From an uncultured Eubacteriales bacterium (GTDB lineage Bacteria; Bacillota; Clostridia; UMGS1883): a DNA stretch of 19,193 nucleotides. Numbering within the stretch: position 1 is the first letter of the stretch; each line of letters begins with the position of its first letter. Below, piece after piece: positions 7,282-15,870 of this stretch. The stretch is taken from contig CAJJUC010000023.1 in the NCBI GenBank assembly GCA_905195005.1, positions 1 to 19,193 on the forward strand. The letters are read 5' to 3'. The notes beneath the pieces are model-generated. The model saw only the letters and a program-made list of their open reading frames with translations. It searched no databases and was not told the origin of the DNA. Both the position numbers and the translations under genes were made by a program.

Positions 7282-10200
7282 TTACTTGCTTTTCAGAGGC
7301 ATAAATTCAAGAATGTTGTTCCATTCGTTCACAGTGTTTCCGTGACCGAGATATTTAACATACCTTGCCTTAACCTTATTCTGCGGAATGTAAACCACCG
7401 GGTCATCTGTATATTCCTTGGTGGTCACGCTCATCACCTTTGTATAATTCAGATTATCGTCCGAAACAAGCACATCGAAAATATAATGCCTTTCGGTTGC
7501 TTTCCAAAATGCAATTCCGAACGCGTCAATCTCCTTGGATTCTCCCAAATCGAACACAAGCCAATCTCTTGTTCCGTAAGCGCTCCAGCGTGTTGCAAGG
7601 TCTCCGTCTGTGGTGTTTTCCTTTGTGTTGTAAACATTGTCCTCAGGGATAATCTGCTCGCTGCTCGCGCTTATTGCCGAAGCCGGGATTTTGTCGTACA
7701 CATCAATGCTTTCGTATGAAAATTCCTTAAACTGAATTGTGTAGTATGCGCTCTTATTGTCATTTCCGGTAACGGTAATCAGAACCATATCCGCACCGTC
7801 AAGTCCCTTGAAGTTTTCGGTCGTCACCGTTCCGCTCTGCGACTGCGCGGAAATTTCGGGAATCGAGCCGTCCTTGCCTTTCGTATAGGTGTACGAGAAT
7901 TTATCGCTGCTGAACGAATCGAGCTGTTCGCCGCCGATTGAAAGAGAATCGAGCCGCGCCGCGGAAGCACTTTCTTTCTTCCCTGCGGAAAGCGCACTCA
8001 CATCCCACTGAGAAATCGGAGTTGTGTCAACGCCCGTGTCGCTTCCGCTTTCGCCGATAAGCGACATTTTCGCCGTGATGTTAAGACTGCCCGACGCTTT
8101 CATTTTAAGCGCAAGCTTTGTAACGCCAGGGTTTGCCGACATATTGAATTTCGGAGATGTCGGCAGTGAAACGGCGCCCATAACCGAAAGCTCCTGATTT
8201 TGCGCGTTCGTTTCAAGCTGCACCTTAAGCGCTTTGCCGTCCTGATAAATAACAGCCGTCTTATTGTCGATGATTCTGATTGTGCCCTCCGTGTGCATGA
8301 ACCAGTAAACCTCCGAATCCGTAAGCAGCTCAATTTCATCGCGCAGGGTAAATGTTCGCCTTGAATCGGAAAGCTTGTATCCGCGCATATACGATGAAGC
8401 GTTTGCAACATATGCATCGCTGAGGTTCACCGTTCCGATTGCACCGTTTGCGCCGTACTTCGGTTCTTCAACCTTTGAAAACGAGCTTTGATTCATCTCA
8501 AGAGCCTCTGTCGGATTAATAACCACGCAGTTATGCCCCTCTGCGCGTGCCCTGTAAAAGTCATATATCGTATATCCGGCTTCAGTTGCCGGCGTTACTG
8601 ACCCATAGCGCAGCGGTTCTTTTCCGAGGTCAAGCGCCCAGCGCACGCCGCCGAGAGTGAATACATACGTTCCGGCGTCAATCTGGTCATGCGCGTTAAT
8701 CAGCTCACCGCCGTGATACGAAAGCCAAGAAGCGTCCGTATCCTCCCAGTTTTCACGCATTGACACAAGCTCTGTTTCTCGGTAGTATGCATCGTTCGGA
8801 AGCCGCACGGGGGATTTATCTCCCGAAACAGAAGCGTCATACCAGATGATGTCCTCCGATGTCGGGCTTATTCCGTACTTCTCCATTGTGTCGCGGCGAT
8901 ATCGCATAAGCTCCTTATCACCGTAAATTTCGGCAAGTATAAACTGACCGGAGCTTTCAATGTAGTAGCTGTCCGCGTCGTGGAAGTTGTTCGGAAGGGC
9001 GTCAGGTCCCATAAAGTAGCACTGGAAATATCCGTACTTATTCAAGCCTCTGTAATTCGTTGCAAAATCCTCTCCCATCGCCGTTCTGTACGATGAAAGG
9101 AATCTTGAAAGATGCGTGAACATATACGACCAGTAGCCCGGGCCTTCGTGCCAAGCTCCGTCCGGCGCAAATCTGTACCATGTAAATTCCATGGAGCGGA
9201 GTGCGTCACGCAGAACCGTCATCGCTTCATCGGTGTTATATTCCGCCGTTGCCAGTGCAAGGTTTGAAATTCCGCCGTTTGTTATAATGCCCCAGTTGGT
9301 TTCCGTGTTCCACCAGAAGTCGTTATAGGGCGCTGCGCCGGTATATGCGAGATTCGCCTGTTTCAAGCCGAGCTCCTGCGCTTTAACCGCAATTTTTTCC
9401 GCAGTTGCGTCATCCATGCAGTCACGCGCCCAGTCAAATCCGATTGCCGCAGCTGAAGCAAACGTTGCACACTCAAGGAATGAATACTGCTGCCCCCAGT
9501 CCTGAAAAGACGTAAGCGCTTCAAGCTCCTTAACAGTCTTGTCGCCGTATTTTTTATCGAGCGTCATCTGGTAAACGAAGCCGAGTGTTTCCATCCTTGA
9601 AAGCGCCGTTGCCGAAAGGTCTAACATTCTTCCCGATGTAACCTTGTATTCAAGCAACTCCGCTTCCACATAGCTGTCGGCGCGTGTACGCACAACCTCA
9701 AACCACTTTTTCTTATACGGATCCGTTTTAACCTCGTTGCGCAGCCGCGCCGCGCTTTCCTTTGTCATCATAAGGCGCGGATGCTCCGCAAGATTATCCG
9801 TGTTTTTCGCAAGCTGCTCCTTAAGCTCCGTTTCCGGCTTGCGCTCAAAGAACAGATAAATGTTTGCCATTTTATTTCTTGCATCGCTCTTTGTAAGCGA
9901 GCTTCCGACAAGCAGCATTCCGTGGTCGTCATTTAAAAATTTTCCTTCTCCCAAAACAGCGTTTCCGTATGCCACTGCCGGAAGATATGCAACATTGTCA
10001 ATCATTTCGGGCGCGTTTGAAAGCTTAACATCTCTTCCCGAAACCTTCATAACGTCGCTTCCGATTGTCATTACAACGCCGCCGTCAATGCTGACGGTGT
10101 TATCCGAAACGCTGACCTTGCATTTGAAAAGCTTTTCGAATGCGTCCTGCGGAATAAGCGATTCATCACCGTAATTAATGCATTTGTTTGCAAGCACGCT

Positions 10201-11604
10201 CTTTTTGTTCGATTCAAATATCGTGCTTGAATATGTCTGCACAGCCGTTTTTCCTTTAAGATACGAAAGCGCGTTGTCATTTGCGTTGAATCGGCTTTCA
10301 TATTTAACGTCCGTGTTTGAAATATCTCTCGGCTCGCTCCCCGAATATATATGAACATTATCCATGTCGAGCGTTCCGAAGCTTGTGCTTGACTCAACGC
10401 TGAAGCGCAGCTCGCTCACGGTTGCAAGCGATTCGGGAAGGCTTTTGTCCTTCATGCAGAGCTCGCCGTTGACGAAAAGGTCAAATGTGTGCGCTGTGAA
10501 ATTCACCGCAAGGGATATTTTATTCCACTTTCCCCTTTTCAGCGCTGCGCTTGAACCGCCGCCGACAACCGCCGTTTCCTTAACGGTAATCGGTCCGGTA
10601 ATCACTCTGGATGAGCCTGATGTTCCGTCAATAAGGATAAATGTCATATTTCCGGCGGACTTTTTTCCGTGGCGAACATCGGCCTCAAAAACAACATGCT
10701 TTCCGATTTTTCCGAGACTTTGGTAAGTATATATACCGGTTGTTGCAGTCTTTCCGAACTGCATAAACCCATTCTTCTTATCCCCCTCGCCTTCCTCGCG
10801 GTATTCAAGCGTGTTTCCGCTCGGATAGTACGAAAAAGTAAGCGACGACGCGGTATCGAGGTCGTTTTTATAGTAAACCTTATATGCAAGGTCGCTTTCG
10901 TCAACATCTTCGAAGCTCATGCTCATCTCGTTGTATTTGCATTTTGTTTTTATATCGCGGTACTCAATTCCGTTGTATATTCTGAAATTATCCGCATAAA
11001 AAGCGCTTTTATCCAAAGGACTGTTCGCCGTAATCACAAGCCTTTCAACATCGCTTATGCTTACGGGAAGCGATTTTTTGCTGACAACCTCTTTCCCGTT
11101 GAAATAGCAGTTATACTGATTCATTTCGTTGTCAACCGAAAAGGTGAGCGTTTTCATCGTCTTTCCGACTGCTCCGCCGATGTACCTTTTATCGTCCGCC
11201 GCTCTGATTGTGCCGTCCTCTTCGATTCTGAACATTTCCTGTTTTATACCGGATTTTGAAGTCATGCTCACAATCGCTCCGCCGCACGCGCCCTCAATGC
11301 GCATGTCAAACTGCACGGAGTATTGGCCGGCGGCTCTGTGTTCGGGCATCAGAACAGTTATTTCGGAATCAACAAAGCTGAGATCGGCATAAAGCGACTT
11401 ATTGTTTTTTCCGTCCTCAACAATTCTTGTGTTCAATGTTCCCGACACATCGATATATTCCGATGTGTCGTTTGTGATGCAGTCATCAAGCATTATATTT
11501 ACAAGGCAGTCGTCACCGCCATTTGCAAAAACAGGCTGATATGCAGCCATGACGGCAGCCGCCGTAACCGCGGAAATAATTCTTCCGAGTATTTTCCTTT
11601 TCAT
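7282..11604 (-). CDS. Secreted heparinase II/III-like polysaccharide lyase with F5/8C module
   Basis: This is a 1440-residue exported protein. The order is: signal peptide (1-27, MKRKILGR to PVFA), two LamG-like domains (about 30-215 and 225-425), a copper-amine-oxidase-N-like domain (about 435-580), a heparinase II/III-type toroid plus beta-sandwich (from HPRLMMT near 609 to about 1100), a beta tail ending PISQW near 1204, a cadherin-like beta-sandwich (about 1215-1300) and a C-terminal F5/8 type C (discoidin, CBM32-like) domain. In that last domain TTDGDLATRWSA, LVFDLGESKEID and ARYVKYLGHG are typical. Candidate catalytic residues are Asn770 (TNWGII), Tyr824 (HEGPGYW) and His972 (NAHDQ). 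Of the predicted zinc ligands, Asp992 and His1024 are present, but the position of His1075 in the paralogue is Gln974. The start is ATG at 11604, preceded by GGAGG at 11614-11618; a longer reading from 11673 would overlap the preceding gene by 68 bp. The protein may be an active lyase, a lyase with altered metal binding, or mainly a binding protein. Confidence 0.85.
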   Translation of the reverse strand: MKRKILGRIISAVTAAAVMAAYQPVFANGGDDCLVNIMLDDCITNDTSEYIDVSGTLNTRIVEDGKNNKSLYADLSFVDSEITVLMPEHRAAGQYSVQFDMRIEGACGGAIVSMTSKSGIKQEMFRIEEDGTIRAADDKRYIGGAVGKTMKTLTFSVDNEMNQYNCYFNGKEVVSKKSLPVSISDVERLVITANSPLDKSAFYADNFRIYNGIEYRDIKTKCKYNEMSMSFEDVDESDLAYKVYYKNDLDTASSLTFSYYPSGNTLEYREEGEGDKKNGFMQFGKTATTGIYTYQSLGKIGKHVVFEADVRHGKKSAGNMTFILIDGTSGSSRVITGPITVKETAVVGGGSSAALKRGKWNKISLAVNFTAHTFDLFVNGELCMKDKSLPESLATVSELRFSVESSTSFGTLDMDNVHIYSGSEPRDISNTDVKYESRFNANDNALSYLKGKTAVQTYSSTIFESNKKSVLANKCINYGDESLIPQDAFEKLFKCKVSVSDNTVSIDGGVVMTIGSDVMKVSGRDVKLSNAPEMIDNVAYLPAVAYGNAVLGEGKFLNDDHGMLLVGSSLTKSDARNKMANIYLFFERKPETELKEQLAKNTDNLAEHPRLMMTKESAARLRNEVKTDPYKKKWFEVVRTRADSYVEAELLEYKVTSGRMLDLSATALSRMETLGFVYQMTLDKKYGDKTVKELEALTSFQDWGQQYSFLECATFASAAAIGFDWARDCMDDATAEKIAVKAQELGLKQANLAYTGAAPYNDFWWNTETNWGIITNGGISNLALATAEYNTDEAMTVLRDALRSMEFTWYRFAPDGAWHEGPGYWSYMFTHLSRFLSSYRTAMGEDFATNYRGLNKYGYFQCYFMGPDALPNNFHDADSYYIESSGQFILAEIYGDKELMRYRRDTMEKYGISPTSEDIIWYDASVSGDKSPVRLPNDAYYRETELVSMRENWEDTDASWLSYHGGELINAHDQIDAGTYVFTLGGVRWALDLGKEPLRYGSVTPATEAGYTIYDFYRARAEGHNCVVINPTEALEMNQSSFSKVEEPKYGANGAIGTVNLSDAYVANASSYMRGYKLSDSRRTFTLRDEIELLTDSEVYWFMHTEGTIRIIDNKTAVIYQDGKALKVQLETNAQNQELSVMGAVSLPTSPKFNMSANPGVTKLALKMKASGSLNITAKMSLIGESGSDTGVDTTPISQWDVSALSAGKKESASAARLDSLSIGGEQLDSFSSDKFSYTYTKGKDGSIPEISAQSQSGTVTTENFKGLDGADMVLITVTGNDNKSAYYTIQFKEFSYESIDVYDKIPASAISASSEQIIPEDNVYNTKENTTDGDLATRWSAYGTRDWLVFDLGESKEIDAFGIAFWKATERHYIFDVLVSDDNLNYTKVMSVTTKEYTDDPVVYIPQNKVKARYVKYLGHGNTVNEWNNILEFMPLKSK

Positions 11605-11605
11605 G

Positions 11606-14239
11606 TCACATATCCTCCAATCCTTCATAAATAACGCAGTAATTGCTGTTTCCGTTCGTTTGCTTGATAACAACGCGGCTTGCGCCCGAGCCGGAGTTTA
11701 AGTATGTTTTAACCGCGCCCTCGGAAGACATGCTGATTTTTCTGTCCTTAACGTTCACAACAAGCACTGCCGACGGCATTTTCACACTTATAAGATTCTT
11801 TCCCGAATAATCCCATTCGTTTCCGCCGAGATTTTCTTTCGATATAAGAAGACTGCTGTTGTAAAGCGAGTAGACGCTGCCGGTCTGATAATGATAATTT
11901 GTGCTTCGGCAGTTAAACGCCGCAATCCCCGAGCCCTTGTTTATCGCAAATTCACTTCCGCAAAAATCAACAACAAGCGCCGACACTTCGTTATCCTTCA
12001 TCAGAACTCTGATTATATCGCCTGTTGAAAGCTCGCCGATATCGTTGAACTTTTCAATCGATATCCCGTCCTTCAGCAGCAAATCAACGAATCCCGATTC
12101 GCTCCAGCCGCGGATTGCAGTGTGATAAAAACCGTCGCTGTCGGCTTTTTGGTAAACCTTTTCCACAACAATGCTGTGACCGCCGGCAAGCGGAACATTT
12201 GTTTTATCTTCCGCGTCCATGTATGTGCATATCGCCTTTGCGTTTCCGTCCAGCCCGACGTCGTAAGCTTCAACCTGGGTTCCGTCCGTGATAGCGCCCT
12301 CATTGAATGAATATCCTATCTGATAATCCTCTTCCTTGCTTCTGTCAAGCGGAATGAAGAACACGGTTGCCTCATACGCGAAGAAGCTCGGATAGAAGAT
12401 ATTGCTTCTGAAATAATATGAGCCCGAAAGCGAATTCAGCGTCAGATTATCGTCGGGGCGAAGCTCCGCCTGCTCTTTATTTTTGTATGTGGTCATTTTT
12501 TCGGGCAAATCGATAACGTTCACCCTGCCGTCGCCGTCAACTCCGTAACGCAGAAAGCACGGCTCGGAAAAATACGTGCTTTTGAGTGTTTCGCCGTCGG
12601 GATTAATCTTAAGGTCACCGTCGATTTTAATTCTGTCCGCGCAGTCAAAAACCGTCATATCTCCGCTCTGCGTGAAAATCTTAAATTGCAGCTTCTTTTT
12701 AATTCCGTTTGTCAGGCCGCACTTCACAAGATACCCGTACCTGAGTGTTGACTCCATTGATGAAGCCGCAACAATATCATTGTTTTTGCCGATGTAAAAA
12801 CTGCCGCTGCTTCCGACCCTGATTTTATCAAGTCCGTTCTTCCGAAACGCTTCGGAAATTGAGTAAGTCTTGTCGCCGATAACTATTTCGTCATCCGAAA
12901 TTGAGTTTATTTTTCCCTCTGCCAAATTCGCCATTATCGTAATGTCGATAACCTCGCCGTCCTTGCTTGCCGCAACAGCAAGGTAAGAATCCTTTGTTAT
13001 GCTTCCGAGCGTTGTATATCCGCCGTCATCCTCACTGTAAACCTTAACGGCTGCGTCATCGGTTATTTTGATTCTGTTTTCCGCATTATCCATATCGGCG
13101 ATTTCAAGCTCGCGGCGGTCAAAGGTTGAAACCTTCATGTATTTATAATCCGTTACAACCGCAGCGTTGTACTCCGAAGCCGAACCCGAAGCGATAAGTC
13201 TGATGCTTCCCGTAACCTCCGCAAGCTTTTTTGCCGGAAAACTGTAATCAGCCTTCCCGTTCACGATAATATCAATGCTCTTGCCGATTTTGTACTTTTT
13301 GTTTGTTTTATCGTCGTAAAGAGTGTAATCTTCAAAACGAAGCTCGCCCGATGAAACGGTCACCTCGTCGTTTCCGAAGCCGTGCATATAAACAACCGTA
13401 TCGTTTCCCGTTTCATCATCGGTTTTTATGTATGCGCGAACCCTGCACCCGATAAGGCTGTTGAACGCGTCCGTTCTTACATCGTATTTAACGCCGTCAA
13501 TACCCATCGTTCCTTGCAGGCTTTTCACGCTCTTTTGCGAGCCTGCAAGGCTTCCCGTTTCGGTGAATCCGTTTGACGTTACCTTTCCCGTTATTTTATC
13601 GATTTCATAAACGCGCGAAAGAATCGATTCTCCCTCCACGCGGTACTCGGGCTTTCCGTCCTTAATATACATTTCGGGACTGTCGGCATTAAGCATGTTG
13701 AACATCATGCGGTAAACGCCGCATGCGTCAAGCGTTGCACCAACACCCGACAGAAGCCCGATCTGCGATGAAACATTTTTGTAGCCGCTCGGCCATCCGC
13801 CGCACTTTTCAGCCTTGATCCCGTAGCCGAACATATTTATTATAATCTTTTCCGCTTCGGCTGCCGTCACCGCGTCATCCGGACGGAAAGCCGCACTGTC
13901 CGATATAATTCCGTTTTGCACCGCATAGGAAACAAAGCCGAAAAGCTCCGTTCCTGCCGCAACATCCTCAAATGCCGATGTCATTCCGTTATCCGGAGAT
14001 ATCCCTGCCGCAGCGCAAACCGCGCTGATAAACATGCCTCTCGTAACGGTCTGAGCGTCGATCGGCAGATATTTCTCACAGTCAGATATTGCCGAAACAA
14101 GACCGTAAGCTTCCTCATTTTTTTCAGAAAATGAAGTTTCGGATCCCTCGGCGCCGAGCGCGGAAAACGATGAAAGCACAATGCTCACCGAAAGTAAAAG
14201 GCACGGCAATATTCTTTTTATTCCGATTGATTTTACCAT
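11606..14239 (-). CDS. Exported protein with degenerate SLH repeats and unrecognised body
   Basis: This is an 877-residue exported protein with a signal peptide about 1-30 (ending SALGA). Residues 50-190 resemble S-layer homology repeats, but poorly. The first keeps only TVTRGMF; the second is clearer (FEDVAAG, AVQNGII, FRPDDAVTAAEA); the third is a remnant (YKNVSSQ to YRMMFNML). The usual TRAE motif is replaced by TAAE in the second repeat, so wall binding may be weak or absent. The rest, about 205-877, is mostly predicted beta strand with short modules built around phrases such as SDDEIVIGDKTYSI and VSSGELRFEDYTLYDD; I do not recognise a named family there. Start and stop are tightly coupled to neighbours, with 1 nt on each side. 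Position in the operon suggests a surface scaffold or binding protein for the same polysaccharide. That role is inference only. Confidence 0.75.
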   Translation of the reverse strand: MVKSIGIKRILPCLLLSVSIVLSSFSALGAEGSETSFSEKNEEAYGLVSAISDCEKYLPIDAQTVTRGMFISAVCAAAGISPDNGMTSAFEDVAAGTELFGFVSYAVQNGIISDSAAFRPDDAVTAAEAEKIIINMFGYGIKAEKCGGWPSGYKNVSSQIGLLSGVGATLDACGVYRMMFNMLNADSPEMYIKDGKPEYRVEGESILSRVYEIDKITGKVTSNGFTETGSLAGSQKSVKSLQGTMGIDGVKYDVRTDAFNSLIGCRVRAYIKTDDETGNDTVVYMHGFGNDEVTVSSGELRFEDYTLYDDKTNKKYKIGKSIDIIVNGKADYSFPAKKLAEVTGSIRLIASGSASEYNAAVVTDYKYMKVSTFDRRELEIADMDNAENRIKITDDAAVKVYSEDDGGYTTLGSITKDSYLAVAASKDGEVIDITIMANLAEGKINSISDDEIVIGDKTYSISEAFRKNGLDKIRVGSSGSFYIGKNNDIVAASSMESTLRYGYLVKCGLTNGIKKKLQFKIFTQSGDMTVFDCADRIKIDGDLKINPDGETLKSTYFSEPCFLRYGVDGDGRVNVIDLPEKMTTYKNKEQAELRPDDNLTLNSLSGSYYFRSNIFYPSFFAYEATVFFIPLDRSKEEDYQIGYSFNEGAITDGTQVEAYDVGLDGNAKAICTYMDAEDKTNVPLAGGHSIVVEKVYQKADSDGFYHTAIRGWSESGFVDLLLKDGISIEKFNDIGELSTGDIIRVLMKDNEVSALVVDFCGSEFAINKGSGIAAFNCRSTNYHYQTGSVYSLYNSSLLISKENLGGNEWDYSGKNLISVKMPSAVLVVNVKDRKISMSSEGAVKTYLNSGSGASRVVIKQTNGNSNYCVIYEGLEDM
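11614..11618 (-). promoter_or_regulatory. Ribosome binding site inside the end of the preceding gene
   Basis: GGAGG on the minus strand lies 9 nt before the ATG at 11604 and inside the last codons (LEDM) of the preceding gene, whose TGA ends 1 nt before that ATG. The arrangement decides the lyase start and suggests translational coupling. Confidence 0.7.
13512..13550. repeat. Perfect 11-bp inverted repeat within a coding region
   Basis: CCTTGCAGGCT at 13512-13522 is matched by its exact reverse complement at 13540-13550, with a 17-nt loop. It lies inside the gene for the degenerate-SLH protein, in codons for the residues around GSLAGSQKSVKSLQG. There is no following run of T on either strand, so it is not a standard terminator. 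It could fold in the mRNA or be a coincidence of codon choice. Confidence 0.6.
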
Positions 14240-14240
14240 T

Positions 14241-15833
14241 CTATTTACCTCCGTTGAAGCTCATAAAGCGCGAAATAAGCGCAGCCGCTTCGCCTCTTTT
14301 GGTTGAATTTTTCGGATTAAATAAGGAGTCCGAACCCGTTATAATGCCGTTTTCGGAAAGGAACGCCACAGCCTCCGAAGCATAATCAGCAATATTGCCG
14401 CTGTCCGAAAACTGCACTCCGGCGGCGTTTGTGCTTATTTTCAGCGTTCTGTAAAGAATCACCGCTGCATCCTCTCTTGTTATGTTGTCATACGGATTTA
14501 TTTTCCCGTCAAACCCTTCGCAGATTCCGCTTTCGGCCGCACCGTTTACATATGGCGCAAACCAGTCGTTTGACGAAACATCGGCAAAACGGTTTTCAGC
14601 CGATGTTTTTCCGCCTGTCGCCAAAAGCGCAAGCTTGATAAATTCCGCTCTTGTAACATAGCTTTCAGGTCTGAAAGTATTGTCCGTATAGCCTGCGATT
14701 ATCCCTTTTTTAATAAGCTCTTCAACATAACTGCGGCTCCAGTGGTTCTCCATGTCGGAAAGTCCGCTGTAAGAAGGAGCTTTAACGGCTGACCCGACGG
14801 ATGACATTCCGCCGCCTTTTCCGCCGCCTCCTCCGCCACCGCCGCCTCCGGATGATTCGGCGGCTGCCGCAGCGGTCAGGCTTTCAAATGACCTGTGAAT
14901 TTCTTCAAAGCTTGCGGGATTTTCATTATAAAGCTGCTGCATAACCGATGTTTGCTTTGCAGACGTCAGATTATCATACTTTGAAAAATCAGCTCCGGCT
15001 TTAACTCCGTATTTTCTGAGGAGCTGCTCAACCTCAACATAAGACGCAGCATTCTCAAACCCGGAATATGTAACAGCGCCGTACAAGTATTTTTTACTGT
15101 CACCGAAGCCTGTATTTGCATTAAAATATTTCTGTACTCCCGCGCAAAGCTCATCGCTCAGAGCCGCGGCGTCAGCCTGCGAAAATTCAAATGCTTCGCC
15201 GTATCTTATGAGCACGCTTTTCACATTCTCCCCGTCCGCAATGCTCACAATCGCAATTGCCCGGTTCAGCTCGTTCATGAAACCCGTGCGCGTATATCCT
15301 CCGCTCGGCTTAAGTCTGTAAATAATTTCCGCAATCCCGGCGGCATTTTTTAACGTGACGTCCGAAAGCCCGAGGTTTTTTTGTGAGCTTTTCAAAATCT
15401 CCGCGACCGCTTCCGCGCTTGCCGCTCCGTTTATTTTTGCCGTAACCTCCGAAACCTCGCTGTCACTCACATGTGAAAAGCTTGCGGTCAGCGTTTCTGC
15501 GCCGCAAACGGCATAAATATTGTAAACAGAGCTTTGCGCACTGTCCGAAAGCTTAACATTTATCGAAAATTCTCCGTTTTTGCCGCTTTGCGTCTGGCGG
15601 AGAATATATCCGTTTTTGTTTACGTCGTTCTCTGAAAGCGTTTCGGGGGAAACGCCTTCCGGAAGCACTGTAACACTCACCCGTTCAAAAACCGCGTCCG
15701 CAGTTCCCGAAATGAGCGCTTCCTTTGTTTCGCTGTTATACACCGCATTTATCTGCCCTGCGGCGAGGGCAGACAGCGGCATTGACAGTAAAATCGAAAC
15801 AGCGGTCAGGGCGCACTTGATTTGCTTTACCAT
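14241..15833 (-). CDS. SLH-domain surface protein with helical middle and polyglycine linker
   Basis: This is a 530-residue protein likely held to the cell wall by C-terminal SLH repeats, which bind secondary cell-wall polymer. Signal peptide is about 1-25 (ending SALAA). Residues 26-110 look like a small Ig-like beta domain and 115-320 are mostly helical with no family I recognise. A glycine-rich linker (329-342, ten Gly, Lys, three Gly) leads to three SLH repeats from about 357 to 530. Key motifs are HWSRSYVEELIKKGIIAG with TFRPESYVTRAEF; FADVSSNDWFAPYV with NITREDA; and FLSENGIITG with STKRGEA. The first repeat keeps TRAE; the others are looser. The preceding solute-binding gene ends 37 bp upstream, and the next gene starts 1 nt after this stop. 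It could anchor or organise the secreted lyases, but no direct partner motif is visible. Confidence 0.85.
   Translation of the reverse strand: MVKQIKCALTAVSILLSMPLSALAAGQINAVYNSETKEALISGTADAVFERVSVTVLPEGVSPETLSENDVNKNGYILRQTQSGKNGEFSINVKLSDSAQSSVYNIYAVCGAETLTASFSHVSDSEVSEVTAKINGAASAEAVAEILKSSQKNLGLSDVTLKNAAGIAEIIYRLKPSGGYTRTGFMNELNRAIAIVSIADGENVKSVLIRYGEAFEFSQADAAALSDELCAGVQKYFNANTGFGDSKKYLYGAVTYSGFENAASYVEVEQLLRKYGVKAGADFSKYDNLTSAKQTSVMQQLYNENPASFEEIHRSFESLTAAAAAESSGGGGGGGGGGKGGGMSSVGSAVKAPSYSGLSDMENHWSRSYVEELIKKGIIAGYTDNTFRPESYVTRAEFIKLALLATGGKTSAENRFADVSSNDWFAPYVNGAAESGICEGFDGKINPYDNITREDAAVILYRTLKISTNAAGVQFSDSGNIADYASEAVAFLSENGIITGSDSLFNPKNSTKRGEAAALISRFMSFNGGK
14247..14252 (-). promoter_or_regulatory. 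Ribosome binding site formed by the last codons of the SLH gene
   Basis: GGAGGT on the minus strand encodes the last two glycines of the SLH protein (NGGK, stop TAG) and lies 7 nt before the ATG at 14239 of the next gene. Stop and start are separated by one base, which suggests that ribosomes terminating on one gene begin the next. Confidence 0.75.
14808..14849 (-). repeat. Glycine-codon tract encoding a flexible linker
   Basis: Fourteen codons, all GGN except one AAA, encode residues 329-342 of the SLH protein. The tract is a triplet-like simple repeat of GGA, GGC and one GGT codon and joins the helical region to the SLH repeats. Length changes by whole codons would keep the frame. Confidence 0.8.
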
Positions 15834-15870
15834 TTATACTGTCATTCCTTTCGATTGCAATGATAAGGAG

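Noticed and set aside
10669..11259. Open plus-strand frame of 196 codons, partly hydrophobic, opposite the F5/8C lyase gene
   Set aside because: The hydrophobic runs are a by-product of the complementary strand, and no start signal or family resemblance was seen.
11605..11673. Longer N-terminus for the F5/8C lyase from ATG at 11673
   Set aside because: The added 23 residues overlap the preceding gene and do not look like a signal peptide; GGAGG before the ATG at 11604 decides the start.
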